Assembly: GCF_027158205.1 (NCBI RefSeq)
Contig: NZ_JAPVLU010000042.1
Location: 22,974 to 86,973, forward strand
Reading direction: 5' to 3'
Length of the DNA stretch: 64,000 nt
Origin: Streptomyces sp. H39-S7
GTDB lineage: Bacteria; Actinomycetota; Actinomycetes; Streptomycetales; Streptomycetaceae
Shown: positions 34,095 through 41,738 of the stretch, piece by piece
Position numbering within the stretch: position 1 is the stretch's first letter
Layout: every line of letters begins with the position of its first letter
Program-made: the position numbers and the translations under genes
The notes under the pieces: generated by a model
What the model saw: the letters and a program-made list of their open reading frames with translations, nothing else
What the model was told of the DNA's origin: nothing
Database searches by the model: none

Positions 34095-34748
34095 ATGGCG
34101 CCGAGCGACCGGCTGATGGAGCTGCTGGACCCGGCGGTCACCGCCGTACTGACCGTCGAGTGCCAGCGCGGCGTCGTGGGGCCGGACAGCGCGCTGCCGG
34201 AGCTCGCGGCCGAGACGCGGGACTCCGGGGCGCTGGGCAACGTGGCCCGGCTGGTCGGCGGCGCCCACGAGGTGGGCGCCGCCGTCCTGCACGCCATTGC
34301 CGAGCGCCGCCCGGACGGGCGCGGCGCCAACCACAACGCGCGGCTCTTCCGCGCCGCCGGGCGGCTGCCCGTGCAGCAGCTGACCGGCACGCCCGCGGTG
34401 CGGCTCGCCGAGGGGATACCGCTCGCCGACAGCGACCTGGTCGTCCGGCGGCTGCACGGCCTGTCGCCGATCGCCGGGACCGACGTGGACGCGCTGCTGC
34501 GCAACCTGGGCTGCCGCACCCTGATCGTCACCGGGGTCTCCGCGAACATCGCGATCCCCAATGCCGTCTTCGACGCCGTCAACCTGGGGTACCAGGTGGT
34601 GGTTCCCGCCGACGCCATCGCGGGAGTGCCCCGCGAGTACACCGAGGCCGTCGTCCGCCACACCCTCGCGCTCGTCTCCACGGTGAGTGCGACCGACGAC
34701 ATCCTGGCCTGCTGGAAGCGGCAGGGGCCGCACACCGGAAAGCCGTAG
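34095..34748 (+). CDS. Isochorismatase-like cysteine hydrolase family protein lacking the catalytic Cys
   Basis: A 217-residue protein of the isochorismatase fold: VTAVLTVECQRGVVGPDSAL (where most members have an Asp in the first strand), ADSDLVVRRLHGLSPIAGTD, and LIVTGVSANIAIPNAVFDAV. In active cysteine hydrolases this last motif reads as NVCV; here it is NIAI, so Ala replaces the nucleophile. It may be a pseudoenzyme or use another chemistry. It is divergent from the flavin protein and shares its operators. Confidence 0.85.
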   Translation: MAPSDRLMELLDPAVTAVLTVECQRGVVGPDSALPELAAETRDSGALGNVARLVGGAHEVGAAVLHAIAERRPDGRGANHNARLFRAAGRLPVQQLTGTPAVRLAEGIPLADSDLVVRRLHGLSPIAGTDVDALLRNLGCRTLIVTGVSANIAIPNAVFDAVNLGYQVVVPADAIAGVPREYTEAVVRHTLALVSTVSATDDILACWKRQGPHTGKP

Positions 34749-34787
34749 CGACACGCGGCGTCTCCGGTGCGGCCCCGCCCGCGGCGG

Positions 34788-35279
34788 TCAGCCCAGCTGC
34801 AGCGAGCCGCCCGCGACGGTGACCTTGGCGGCGCCCAGCGGCTTGGTCGCGGGGCCGGCGCTGACACTGCCGTCCGCGATGCTGAACTTGCTGCCGTGGC
34901 AGGGGCAGTTGATGGTGCCGTCCGCCACGTCACTGACCGCACAGCCCTGGTGGGTGCAGACCGCGGAGAACGCCTTGAAGTCACCGGCGGTCGGCTGGGT
35001 GACGACGACCTTCTTGTCCGCGAAGATCTTTCCGCCGCCCACCGGGATGTCCGCGGTCTTGGCCAGTGCCTCGCCGCCGTCCGCGGCCGGGGCGGACGCG
35101 GCCGGCGCCGAGCTGTCGGCGGGTGCCGACGGCTGCGCCGGAGTCGTGCCCGCCGGGGTGTCGCCGGCCTTGTCCGATCCGCCGCACGCGGTCAGAGCGG
35201 CCATGAGACCCACGCCGCCCGCCGCGGCGACCATCGTGCGGCGGGTCGGAGCCGCGGGAATACCGGAGGTGTCGGTCAT
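34788..35279 (-). CDS. Rieske [2Fe-2S] lipoprotein
   Basis: A 163-residue exported protein. The N-terminus has paired arginines (TRRTMVAAAGGVGLMAALTA) with a lipobox-like LTAC, so it may go through Tat and be lipidated. A Ser/Pro/Ala linker follows. The Rieske domain has both ligand motifs, CTHQGC and CPCHGSKF. Stand-alone Rieske lipoproteins of this kind are common in Streptomyces; the redox partner is unknown. It converges with the isochorismatase-like gene. Confidence 0.9.
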   Translation of the reverse strand: MTDTSGIPAAPTRRTMVAAAGGVGLMAALTACGGSDKAGDTPAGTTPAQPSAPADSSAPAASAPAADGGEALAKTADIPVGGGKIFADKKVVVTQPTAGDFKAFSAVCTHQGCAVSDVADGTINCPCHGSKFSIADGSVSAGPATKPLGAAKVTVAGGSLQLG

Positions 35280-35518
35280 GAGGCACTTCCTGTCGGTAGA
35301 TCGGTGGAGAGCCCGGGTGGCGGGGAGGAGCCACCCGGAGGGCGTGATGCCGCGCCCGCCCCGTCATACGCAGGGATCCCCCGATGCGTTCAAAGCGGCG
35401 AAGGAATTCCGGCTGATGGCTCAACCGGCCGGTGGCTCGACCCGCTGACGGCTCGACCTGCCGGCGGCTCCGCCGCCCGCCCAGTCCGCCGCCCCGCACC
35501 GCCAAGTAGCCTGGTGCG

Positions 35519-35635
35519 ATGCTCACAGAGGTAACTGGGATCCGGTACGTGACCCCCCTGCGCGAGGGCGGCTCGGTGCCGGGGGTGGTCGAGGCCGACG
35601 ACCTCGGCACGTACGTCGTGAAGTTGTCCAGCTGA
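35519..35635 (+). pseudogene. HipA-family kinase-like gene, N-terminal stub
   Basis: The 38-residue frame MLTEVTGIRYVTPLREGGSV ... DDLGTYVVK matches the start of the HipA-like kinase proteins that are conserved in Streptomyces. After YVVK it changes to LSS and stops. The missing body would be about 250 residues. The break at about 35624 marks where accessory sequence begins, so this gene was probably cut by insertion or deletion. Confidence 0.6.
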
Positions 35636-35949
35636 CGGCTTTGACCTGAGGCGATGTCGCTGAACAGGGCTCTGGCCTGGGCGGATTCGTCTTTCTGGAT
35701 CTTTCAGACTCGTGCCCGGATGTGCAGCTGATTCTCCCCACGCGCTCCCCAGGGCCGCTCGCACTCCCCAGATTCTCCCCAGAGAGACTGCCGCAGGAGC
35801 ACCGCCTGTCCCGTCTGGCAATACGAGTGCGGGGCGTGCCGATTCGCATCGCGCAAGCGCCTCCATGCTGGGGCAGCGTCACGGTCACCTCCCCCCAGCT
35901 GCTCGAACACGTCGGCGTCGTCATGCTGTGGCCGGTACCCGCTGGACTC
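35636..35949. other. Gene-poor stretch after the HipA stub
   Basis: About 310 bases with several short frames but no recognisable domain. Short CTCCCCA repeats occur at 35735-35785. No cas gene could be identified although a CRISPR-like pair follows. Confidence 0.3.
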
Positions 35950-36038
35950 TGCCTCGCCCCCTCACGCGGGAAGACCCCACAGGAAGGGGGCGATGACGTC
36001 GGCAATGTCGGACCACCCCCGCTCGCGCGGGAAAACCG
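35950..36038 (-). CRISPR. Two-repeat CRISPR relic (type I-E-like repeat)
   Basis: CTCACGCGGGAAGACC (35961-35976) and CTCGCGCGGGAAAACC (36022-36037) are exactly 61 bases apart, the period of a 28-29 base repeat plus a 32-33 base spacer. Over the 28-base windows 35950-35977 and 36011-36038 they agree at about 20 positions. Read on the minus strand the second resembles actinobacterial I-E repeats (GGTTTTCCCGCGCGAGCGGG). No third repeat at the same period and no cas genes were seen. Confidence 0.5.
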
Positions 36039-36263
36039 ACAGCCGGAACGCCCCGAGCGCACTGCTCACTCATCCGGGCCGGATCGCATCCGGCGTCGGG
36101 GCGGCGGACATGGCGAGCTTGGGCCAACTCAGCAGCTGGTCGACGGACGGCTCATCCCGGCCAAGGGAGTGTAACCAGCAGCAGCAACACCGGAGGCAGC
36201 GCCCTGCGCGTCAAATCGGGGCGAGTGGCGCACGGAGCGTTGGCTGGGGCCGCGGGGACGCGT

Positions 36264-36300
36264 CACGGGATCAGGGGCGTGTGGTGTCCCTGATCCCGTG
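36264..36300. terminator. Hairpin terminator after the chaplin gene
   Basis: A perfect 13-base stem, CACGGGATCAGGG (36264-36276) with CCCTGATCCCGTG (36288-36300), and an 11-base loop, 53 bases past the chaplin stop. It has no T-run, as is usual for Streptomyces terminators. Confidence 0.65.
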
Positions 36301-36352
36301 CGGGCTGGCGTCCGGGTACCGGCGGCCCGGGTGAGAGGAGGTGGGGCGCTGG

Positions 36353-36709
36353 TCAGCGGTTGCTGTTGTCGTGGCCGGCCCACTCGCCCTCGTCGTCGCC
36401 CTGGTGGTCGTCTTTGTGGCCGCTGCTGTCGCCCTTGTGGTCGCTGTGGTCGGCCTTGTCGTTATCACTGCTGATGTTCTGGCAGGTGTTGCCGAACGCG
36501 GGGTTCAGCAGGCCGACGACGTTGATGGTGTTGCCGCACACGTTGATCGGTACGTGAACAGGGACCTGGATGAGGTTGCCGGACAGGACGCCGGGGGAGC
36601 CGATGGCGGCGCCCTGGGCGTCGGCGTCGGCAGCGGCGATGCCGGCGCCGGTGGCCAGGACGGCGCCGACGGCGGCGGTGATGGCGGCTGCCTGGGCAAT
36701 ACGGGACAT
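36353..36709 (-). CDS. Short chaplin with a charged His/Asp tail
   Basis: A 118-residue secreted protein: signal peptide MSRIAQAAAITAAVGAVLAT with cleavage near AAADADA, then a chaplin domain with two cysteines (GSPGVLSGNLIQVPVHVPIN, VCGNTINVVGLLNPAFGNTC). Chaplins are amyloid-forming surface proteins that let aerial hyphae leave the medium. Unusual is the C-terminal tail of about 33 residues, nearly all Asp, His, Lys, Ser and Gly (DHSDHKGDSSGHKDDHQGDD), absent from ordinary short chaplins and possibly metal binding. ATG 36709 has GGAGACG upstream. Confidence 0.88.
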   Translation of the reverse strand: MSRIAQAAAITAAVGAVLATGAGIAAADADAQGAAIGSPGVLSGNLIQVPVHVPINVCGNTINVVGLLNPAFGNTCQNISSDNDKADHSDHKGDSSGHKDDHQGDDEGEWAGHDNSNR

Positions 36710-37176
36710 CAAACGTCTCCTTGAAAGGGATGAGTCCGCCGCAGGGTCACGGCGTTGACCCCCCAACGCGCCCACTCGGCAGGGTGAATGACGGCAGCCC
36801 ACGTGATGCCACCCGTGTCGTGGACCGCCGGCGGCTCGTTCCTGGGATGCGACATCGAGGTCCGGTCGGGCCTGGCGGGTTCACCCTTTTCCTGCCAGAC
36901 GCGACCGCATCATCCGCAGCCCTGGCGGCACAGCTCCACGCCCACCTTCGGGATCTCGCAGAAGGCGTCGCCGGTGATGCCCGTATCGTCGGTGGCGTCC
37001 CGCTCGCGGGCGTGTACCCCGGGCAGCTGACCTGCGCGGTCGGCTCGCAGCGCCTCAGGGCGATGATTCGGCCACTTGCTGGACGCGCGGGCTCCGTGCG
37101 GCGTGTCCGGCGTGCGCCGCCGACCGCCGCTGGTGAAGTGACTCATGTCCTTGTCCTCCACTTCAGGGGAAAGATC
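36710..37176. other. Intergenic region between chaplin and repeat protein genes
   Basis: About 470 bases. A plus-strand frame from 36840 reads GFTLFLPDATASSAALAAQL and continues about 60 residues, but no family is recognised. It may be a gene fragment. It should also hold promoters for both flanking secreted-protein genes. Confidence 0.3.
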
Positions 37177-37533
37177 ATGATGGGTTTCCGTAGGGCCATC
37201 GCGGCCACCGCCTTGGCTGCTGCCGCTGTGATGGCGGGCGCCGGCGCGGCTTCGGCCACCGAGCACTCCGACCACGGCAAGCACGGCAAGCACGATGCGA
37301 TGGTCCGGCAGGCGTTGAACGCGCAGTGCAACGACGCGACCACCCAGTTCGGCGCGGTCAACTACAACCTGGGACCGGTGTGTATCGACTTCGACTCCGA
37401 CAACGGTCAAGACCAGGGGAGGGGCCGGGCCATCGAGTCCGACCAGGACCTGAGGAACGCCGCGTGTAACTCGACCGTCACCCAGTTCGGCGCGGTCAAC
37501 TACAACCTGGGACCGGTGTGTATCCGCTTCTGA
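37177..37533 (+). CDS. Small secreted protein with a perfect internal repeat
   Basis: A 118-residue protein. The signal peptide is MMGFRRAIAATALAAAAVMA with a cleavage site near ASA, followed by a short His/Lys stretch (TEHSDHGKHGKHDA). The mature part holds two copies of TQFGAVNYNLGPVCI, each with one Cys and each preceded by another Cys (QCND, ACNS). The DNA is identical over about 46 bases in both copies (37341-37387 and 37479-37525). Size, secretion, Cys spacing and the neighbouring chaplin suggest a cell-surface structural protein; the family is not known to me. Confidence 0.75.
   Translation: MMGFRRAIAATALAAAAVMAGAGAASATEHSDHGKHGKHDAMVRQALNAQCNDATTQFGAVNYNLGPVCIDFDSDNGQDQGRGRAIESDQDLRNAACNSTVTQFGAVNYNLGPVCIRF
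37341..37525 (+). repeat. Direct repeat inside the secreted protein gene
   Basis: Two identical units of about 46 bases begin CACCCAGTTCGGCGCGG at 37341 and 37479, 138 bases apart. Identity at synonymous positions points to recent duplication or gene conversion. Confidence 0.8.
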
Positions 37534-37842
37534 ACCGCCGCTGACCGACCGGGGCCGCGCGCACAGTAACAGCCTCCCGTGCTGGCGCGGCCCCGGCCCC
37601 TGGGTACAACGTTGCCGTAGCGCCGGATCGCCGTCGGTGACCAATCCCGAAGAGCTTCTCCGACGACGAAGCGCAGATACGCGTCGGCCGGCCGGTACAC
37701 CTGTGGTTCTCCCGCGATCTGGTCGCCGATCTCGTCGTCCACGAATCCGCGCTGCAGGGCGTGACGTCTCCTGCCTGTCGGGCTCGGAAAGTCTTCGCTG
37801 CAGCTGGCAGCGGTGGGGGAAGCTCGGTGACACCATGCCGAC
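37534..37842. other. Spacer with an unidentified gene fragment
   Basis: About 310 bases. The minus strand at 37610-37760 reads GFVDDEIGDQIAGEPQVYRP and DAYLRFVVGEALRDWSPTAI, which looks coding but is not recognised and has no clear start. It may be the end of a broken gene. Confidence 0.3.
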
Positions 37843-38236
37843 GTGATCATTTCGCTGCTGTACAAGGTGGCCCGCAAGCTGCTTTCCGTCCCCGGGGTGC
37901 TGCTGCGACGCGACACCGCGAGAGGCGCCGAGCTGCTCGCGCTGCGGCCCGAGAACGCGGTCCCGCGCCGCTGGCTCGCCGGCCCGGTCCGCTACGAGCC
38001 GGGGGACCGGTTCTGGCTGGCGGCGCTGTCCAGACTGATACCCCGTCACCGCTGGCTCGAGGTCCTTCCGGTCACGCCCGGCACGCTGCCAGCCTGGCAC
38101 CGCCGGTTCATCTCCGCGAAGTGGGACCACAGCCCGGCGTGCTCGTGCCGGGCGACCGCCGACCAGGGCGGCACTCAAGAAGCTGATCCTGCAACTGGCC
38201 CGGGAAAACGCAAGGTGGGGCTACCTGCGGGCGTAG
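37843..38236 (+). pseudogene. Integrase-core transposase, truncated N-terminal part
   Basis: The frame MIISLLYKVARKLLSVPGVL, LALRPENAVPRRWLAGPVRY, IPRHRWLEVLPVTPGTLPAW and HRRFISAKWD is the conserved N-terminus of the integrase-core (IS3-like) proteins common in Streptomyces. After about codon 95 the match continues in another frame (ALKKLILQLARENARWGYLR), so there is a frameshift near 38150, and sequence ends abruptly at 38236 beside the M56 gene. The DDE core is missing. It is a dead IS fragment at the island boundary. Confidence 0.75.
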
Positions 38237-38255
38237 TTGGCCGGTGCTGTGGTGG

Positions 38256-39188
38256 TCAGTGGGCGTGGGCGAGTTCCAGGAATTGGTGGAGGTCGTGGAC
38301 GGCCTCCAGGGCGCACAGCCCGCTGGCTGCCAACAGCATGCTGGCGGCCAGGAGGAGCACGGGCGGGCTGTGGGGCGGTGGTGAGAGGAGGGCTGCGACG
38401 CGGCGGGGCACGGGGCCTGGGGTGGCGGGGCGGCCGAGTATGCCGAGGGCGGCCGGGGGGATGCGCCGGCGGGCGCGGGTGCGTTTGGTGGCGACGGCTG
38501 CTTTGGCGACGGTCTCGGCGACGGCGCGGCGGTTGCCGGTGTGCTGGGCGGCGTGTTCGTCGGCCCAGCGTTCGACGGTGTAGGCGACGGCGCCGGCCAG
38601 TGGGCGCAGCAGCGGGTTCGCCGCGGCGGCGAGCTGGCTGAGGGAGATGAACGCGTAGTGGTGGTGGTCGAGGTGGGCGTGTTCGTGGGCGAGGAGGATC
38701 TGTTGGCCTGCGGGGTCGAGGGCGTCGAGCATGCCGTGGGAGATGACAATGCGGCCGGGCAGGCCCGGCATGGTATAGGCGTCGGCGCTGTCGTCGTCGG
38801 TGACGACGACCGGGTCCGGTCCGGGGAGGCAGGCGGCTTCCAGAGCGGCGGACCACAGTGCTCCGGTTCTGCGGGTGGTGAGGCGGACCGTGGCGATGGC
38901 GGCCAGCGTGAGCAAGATGGCGCCGGCGAGGGCGGCGGGCCATGCGGCCGGGTCCTCGCGGGCGATCACGTCGGGTGAATAGTCCTTGAGAGCGGCCACG
39001 AGCGGGATGCGTACCAGGCCGGACAGGGCGAGCAGGCCCAGGACCAGGGTGCTGGAGGTCGCCAGTACCAGAGCGGCGATGGTCATCAGCCAGGTCGCCA
39101 GTCGCGGTTCGAGGCGGCGCGAGAGCGGACCGGCGGCCAGGGCGGCCAGTACGGGGAAGAGCAGCGGCAGATAGACGGCTAGATGCAT
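38256..39188 (-). CDS. M56 family (BlaR1/MecR1-like) membrane metallopeptidase
   Basis: A 310-residue membrane protein. Helices lie at the N-terminus (MHLAVYLPLLFPVLAALAAG, LATWLMTIAALVLATSSTLV), around residue 95, and at the end. The zinc site is ILLAHEHAHLDHHHYAF (HExxH form HEHAH) with a downstream Glu in VERWADEHAAQHTGNRRA. M56 proteins sense a signal and cut the BlaI repressor encoded beside them. BlaI is directly upstream in the same direction with 15 bases between. No beta-lactam sensor domain is attached, so the signal is unknown. Confidence 0.9.
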   Translation of the reverse strand: MHLAVYLPLLFPVLAALAAGPLSRRLEPRLATWLMTIAALVLATSSTLVLGLLALSGLVRIPLVAALKDYSPDVIAREDPAAWPAALAGAILLTLAAIATVRLTTRRTGALWSAALEAACLPGPDPVVVTDDDSADAYTMPGLPGRIVISHGMLDALDPAGQQILLAHEHAHLDHHHYAFISLSQLAAAANPLLRPLAGAVAYTVERWADEHAAQHTGNRRAVAETVAKAAVATKRTRARRRIPPAALGILGRPATPGPVPRRVAALLSPPPHSPPVLLLAASMLLAASGLCALEAVHDLHQFLELAHAH

Positions 39189-39203
39189 CGCGGCGGAGGC
39201 CCT

Positions 39204-39590
39204 CTACTCGTGGGTGCCGAGCAGCCGGCGCAGGAGGTTTTCGTCGTCGTCGGAGAGCTCGTCGACGAAGCGGGTCAGGACCGTTTGTCGGTCTTTCCCG
39301 CCGTCCATGACCTGGTGCATGTGCTTGGCGGTCAGTCCGGGCTCGTCCGTGACGGGTGAGTAGGCGTAGCTGCGGCCCTGCGGTCTGCGTTGCAGTACGC
39401 CGCGGGTGTGCAGGCGCGCCAGGGTGGTGGCCACCGTGGTGTGGGCGAGCGGTGCGCTCAGACGGGCCGCCACGTCGCCGGGCGTCAGGGCCGTACCGGT
39501 GCTCTGCAGCAGTGACAGGATTTCGCTTTCCAGCGACCCGTTGGCCCGGCGTCTGCTGCCGGGGCCTGGCAGTGGTTCGTGAGCGCCCAC
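39204..39590 (-). CDS. BlaI/MecI/CopY family repressor
   Basis: A 128-residue winged-helix protein: NGSLESEILSLLQSTGTALT, DVAARLSAPLAHTTVATTLA, RLHTRGVLQRRPQGRSYAYS, and a C-terminal dimer helix FVDELSDDDENLLRRLLGTH. It forms an operon with the M56 protease gene, which should inactivate it. A 30-base palindrome lies 36 bases upstream between this gene and the PAP2 gene, so it probably represses both. Confidence 0.9.
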   Translation of the reverse strand: MGAHEPLPGPGSRRRANGSLESEILSLLQSTGTALTPGDVAARLSAPLAHTTVATTLARLHTRGVLQRRPQGRSYAYSPVTDEPGLTAKHMHQVMDGGKDRQTVLTRFVDELSDDDENLLRRLLGTHE

Positions 39591-39614
39591 GGTCCCGCTC
39601 CCCTCGTGCGTCGT

Positions 39615-39655
39615 CTACAGTCACTCGTAACTTCTATTCGCGAATAGAAGTTACG
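39615..39655. promoter_or_regulatory. 30-base palindrome plus CTACAGTCAC half-site (BlaI operator)
   Basis: A perfect inverted repeat spans 39626-39655; its left arm ends TAACTTCTATTCG at the centre 39640/39641. CTACAGTCAC at 39615-39624 recurs in the operator of the second BlaI locus at 51767. The site separates the divergent blaI-like and PAP2 genes and is well placed to repress both. Confidence 0.65.
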
Positions 39656-39722
39656 CTGTCCGACCAGTTTCCCATGCCGTCCGCCCCTCTGGCCGGACCG
39701 GCCCGTGCCGACAGGATGCCTG

Positions 39723-40421
39723 ATGTCACCTTCCGACGTGGATGGTCCTCGCTTCGTGGGCGTGTGGCGTCTGCCGGCCGGGCTGGTGCTGGTGTGCGGG
39801 TCGCTGCTGGCGGCGCTGGTGGCCGCCACCGCAACGGCGCACGGCGGACCGTTCGCCGTGGACAGCACGGTGCACGCCTGGGTGCTGGGCCACCGCCCGC
39901 CATGGGTGCGCGGCCTCGCGGTGGGCGTCACGGTGACGGGCAGCGGAGCACCCGCGTATGTGCTGGCCGCGCTGGCCGGTGCGCTCGCCGCCCGAAGAGG
40001 CTGGTCGCGCGGGGGTCTGCTGGGGGTGGTGGCGCTTGCTTCCGCGCAGGTGCCGCGCATCGTCCTGGCTTCCGCGCTGGCCCGGCCCCGGCCGCCGATG
40101 GCGGACTGGGCCTGGTCGGCGAACGGCTGGGCCATGCCGTCCGGGCACACCGCGACATCGATGGTCGTCGCTGTCCTGCTCACCGTCGCCGCGCATCGCC
40201 GGGCTCACACGCGCCTGCGGCCCGCCCTGCTCGCTCTGCCGGGGACGTGGGCGGCGGCGGTGGGCGTCAGCCGGGTCGTCCTCGGCGTGCACTGGCCGAC
40301 CGATGTGCTGGCCGGGTGGCTGCTGGCGGCCTGCTGGGCGGGGCTGGCCGCACTGGTGGTTGTTCTGCCCAGGCGCCGGAAGACCGGTGCCGTCGCTTCG
40401 ATGGAAAGGCAGCGCCCGTGA
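39723..40421 (+). CDS. PAP2 family phosphatase (lipid carrier or phospholipid phosphatase)
   Basis: A 232-residue membrane protein with about six helices. The three catalytic motifs are present: ASALARPRPP (end of KxxxxxxRP), MPSGHTATS (PSGH) and GVSRVVLGVHWPTDVLAG (SRxxxxxHxxxD). Such enzymes dephosphorylate undecaprenyl pyrophosphate or related lipids. The ATG at 39723 is preferred; a GTG at 39705 would add six residues. It is divergent from BlaI across the palindrome and overlaps the start of the broken uppP gene. Confidence 0.88.
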   Translation: MSPSDVDGPRFVGVWRLPAGLVLVCGSLLAALVAATATAHGGPFAVDSTVHAWVLGHRPPWVRGLAVGVTVTGSGAPAYVLAALAGALAARRGWSRGGLLGVVALASAQVPRIVLASALARPRPPMADWAWSANGWAMPSGHTATSMVVAVLLTVAAHRRAHTRLRPALLALPGTWAAAVGVSRVVLGVHWPTDVLAGWLLAACWAGLAALVVVLPRRRKTGAVASMERQRP

Positions 40422-40818
40422 GCGCGATCAGTATCGGACAGGCCGTGATCCTGGGCGTGGTCGAGGGAGTGACGGAGTTCCTCTGCTCTTCCCCTGCTTC
40501 TCCCGCTCGGGCGCCACCATGTCCAGCGGCCTCATCCTCGACCTGCACCGCGTCACCGCCACCCGCCTGTCCTTCTTCCTCGGCATCTCCGCCCTGACCG
40601 GGGCCGGCCTGTACGAGCTGAAGGACGCGGTCGGGGCCGGAGCGGGCGCCACCCCGCTTATCGTCGGCACCGTGGTCTCGTTCGTCGTCGCCTACGCCTC
40701 GATCGCCTGGCTGCTGAAGTTCGTCGCCAAGCACACCTTCAATGCGTTCGTCATCTACCGGATCATCATCGGCGCCCTGCTGTTCGCCCTGCTGGGCAGC
40801 GGCACGCTGATCGCCTGA
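40418..40818 (+). pseudogene. Undecaprenyl-diphosphatase (UppP/BacA), internally deleted
   Basis: The GTG at 40418 overlaps the PAP2 stop. The first 22 codons read SAISIGQAVILGVVEGVTEF, a typical BacA start. The next bases jump in another frame to CFSRSGATMSSGLILDLHRV and TRLSFFLGISALTGAGLYEL, which is the second catalytic half, ending IIIGALLFALLGSGTLIA. About 130 residues, including the first E-x-x-x-E/PSSG region, are missing. The product cannot be active. With PAP2 and BlaI it once formed a lipid-carrier phosphatase locus, likely for bacitracin-type resistance. Confidence 0.8.
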
Positions 40819-40848
40819 CGCGGCACAGCCTGCATCGCCGCCTCGCAG

Positions 40849-41031
40849 TTGTCGTATCGGGTGCCCGCTGTCGCCGTCTGCCAGCAGTGCGGCGCCGCAG
40901 TCTGTGCCAGCCACGCGCACGTCGGCCACAAGATGCTGCGCTCGTCGGACGGAATGGGCCTCAGTACTCGGCCCACTGCCGCGCGACGGATCACCTGCAT
41001 CATCTGCCGGACGGCAGAAACATCGCGATAG
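40849..41031 (+). pseudogene. DUF2180-like zinc-ribbon protein, degenerate
   Basis: The 60-residue frame holds RVPAVAVCQQCGAAVCASHA, close to DUF2180 proteins of Streptomyces, and a final CIIC pair. The normal N-terminal Cys-x-x-Cys is replaced by unrelated sequence, and only a TTG start is available. Probably a decayed copy; a translated variant cannot be excluded. Confidence 0.5.
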
Positions 41032-41129
41032 CGACTCTGCCTCAGCACACCCGACGGCGTGGTCATCCACGCCTGCCGGGCCGCGCCACGGTAGGCTGCC
41101 CCGCATGCGGTGGTGTTCCTGCGCCGCGC

Positions 41130-41185
41130 GGCGGTGGGGCTCGCCGTACCCGAACCGCGGCACTGCTGCCGCCAACAGTCCCTAC
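41130..41185 (+). promoter_or_regulatory. Candidate fluoride (crcB) riboswitch
   Basis: The segment folds as P1 GGCG/CGCC (41130-41133 with 41142-41145), P2 GCGGC/GCCGC (41157-41161 with 41168-41172) and a pseudoknot GTGGGG/CCCTAC (41134-41139 with 41180-41185). The AACC before P2 and the CCCTAC end match the crcB motif layout, and it lies 55 bases before the first CrcB gene. It departs from consensus at two points: GATG is GGTG, and the usual TGATG after P2 is replaced by CAACA. The ligand is inferred from the genes. Confidence 0.5.
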
Positions 41186-41240
41186 CCGTGAACAACCCTG
41201 CCCGCACGCGTGGAAAGGGCCACCACGTGTAGGGAGAAGT

Positions 41241-41738
41241 ATGCGTTCGGACGAGACCGGGCTGTCCATAGCGGCACAGGAGCCCACCGACCCCGATATC
41301 GACCTGGCGGATGCCGGGCAGCGCCGCGAGTTGCGGCGCTCGCACTACGGCGTCCTGCTGGTGATAGCTATTGGCGGGGCGCTGGGTGCGCTCGCCCGCT
41401 TCGGCGCTGCCCAAACGTGGCCGACTGCGACCGGCAGCTTTCCTTTCACCACTCTCATGGTGAACGCCATGGGGTGTCTGGTGATCGGCGTGTTCCTCGT
41501 CGCCGTCACCGAGATCTTTTCCGCGCATCCCTTGCTGCGCCCGTTCTTCGGCACCGGGGTGCTGGGCGGCTTCACGACGTTCTCCACCTACTGCGTGGAC
41601 ATCGAGCGCCTCGTCACCGGCGGCCGTGCGGGGATCGCGCTCACCTATCTGGCGGCAACAGCCGTGGCCGCTGTGGTCGCGGTGACCGTGGGCGCGTGGA
41701 GTACGCGCCGCGTTCTGGCGAAGTGGAGCGAATCATGA
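41241..41738 (+). CDS. crcB: Fluoride ion exporter CrcB/Fluc, first subunit
   Basis: A 165-residue four-helix protein: a 35-residue acidic N-terminus, then LLVIAIGGALGALARFGAAQ, the conserved PFTTLMVNAMGCLVIGVFLV, and GTGVLGGFTTFSTYCVDIER (the Phe-x-Thr-Phe-Ser-Thr signature of the ion path). Fluc subunits assemble as antiparallel dimers. ATG 41241 has AGGGAGAA upstream. It overlaps the DUF190 gene by four bases and is followed by a second CrcB, as in actinomycetes with heterodimeric Fluc. Confidence 0.93.
   Translation: MRSDETGLSIAAQEPTDPDIDLADAGQRRELRRSHYGVLLVIAIGGALGALARFGAAQTWPTATGSFPFTTLMVNAMGCLVIGVFLVAVTEIFSAHPLLRPFFGTGVLGGFTTFSTYCVDIERLVTGGRAGIALTYLAATAVAAVVAVTVGAWSTRRVLAKWSES

Noticed and set aside
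35700..35950. Possible cas gene remnant next to the CRISPR pair
   Set aside because: Frames such as RIAQAPPCWGSV vaguely recall Cas5, but no continuous match or motif could be supported.
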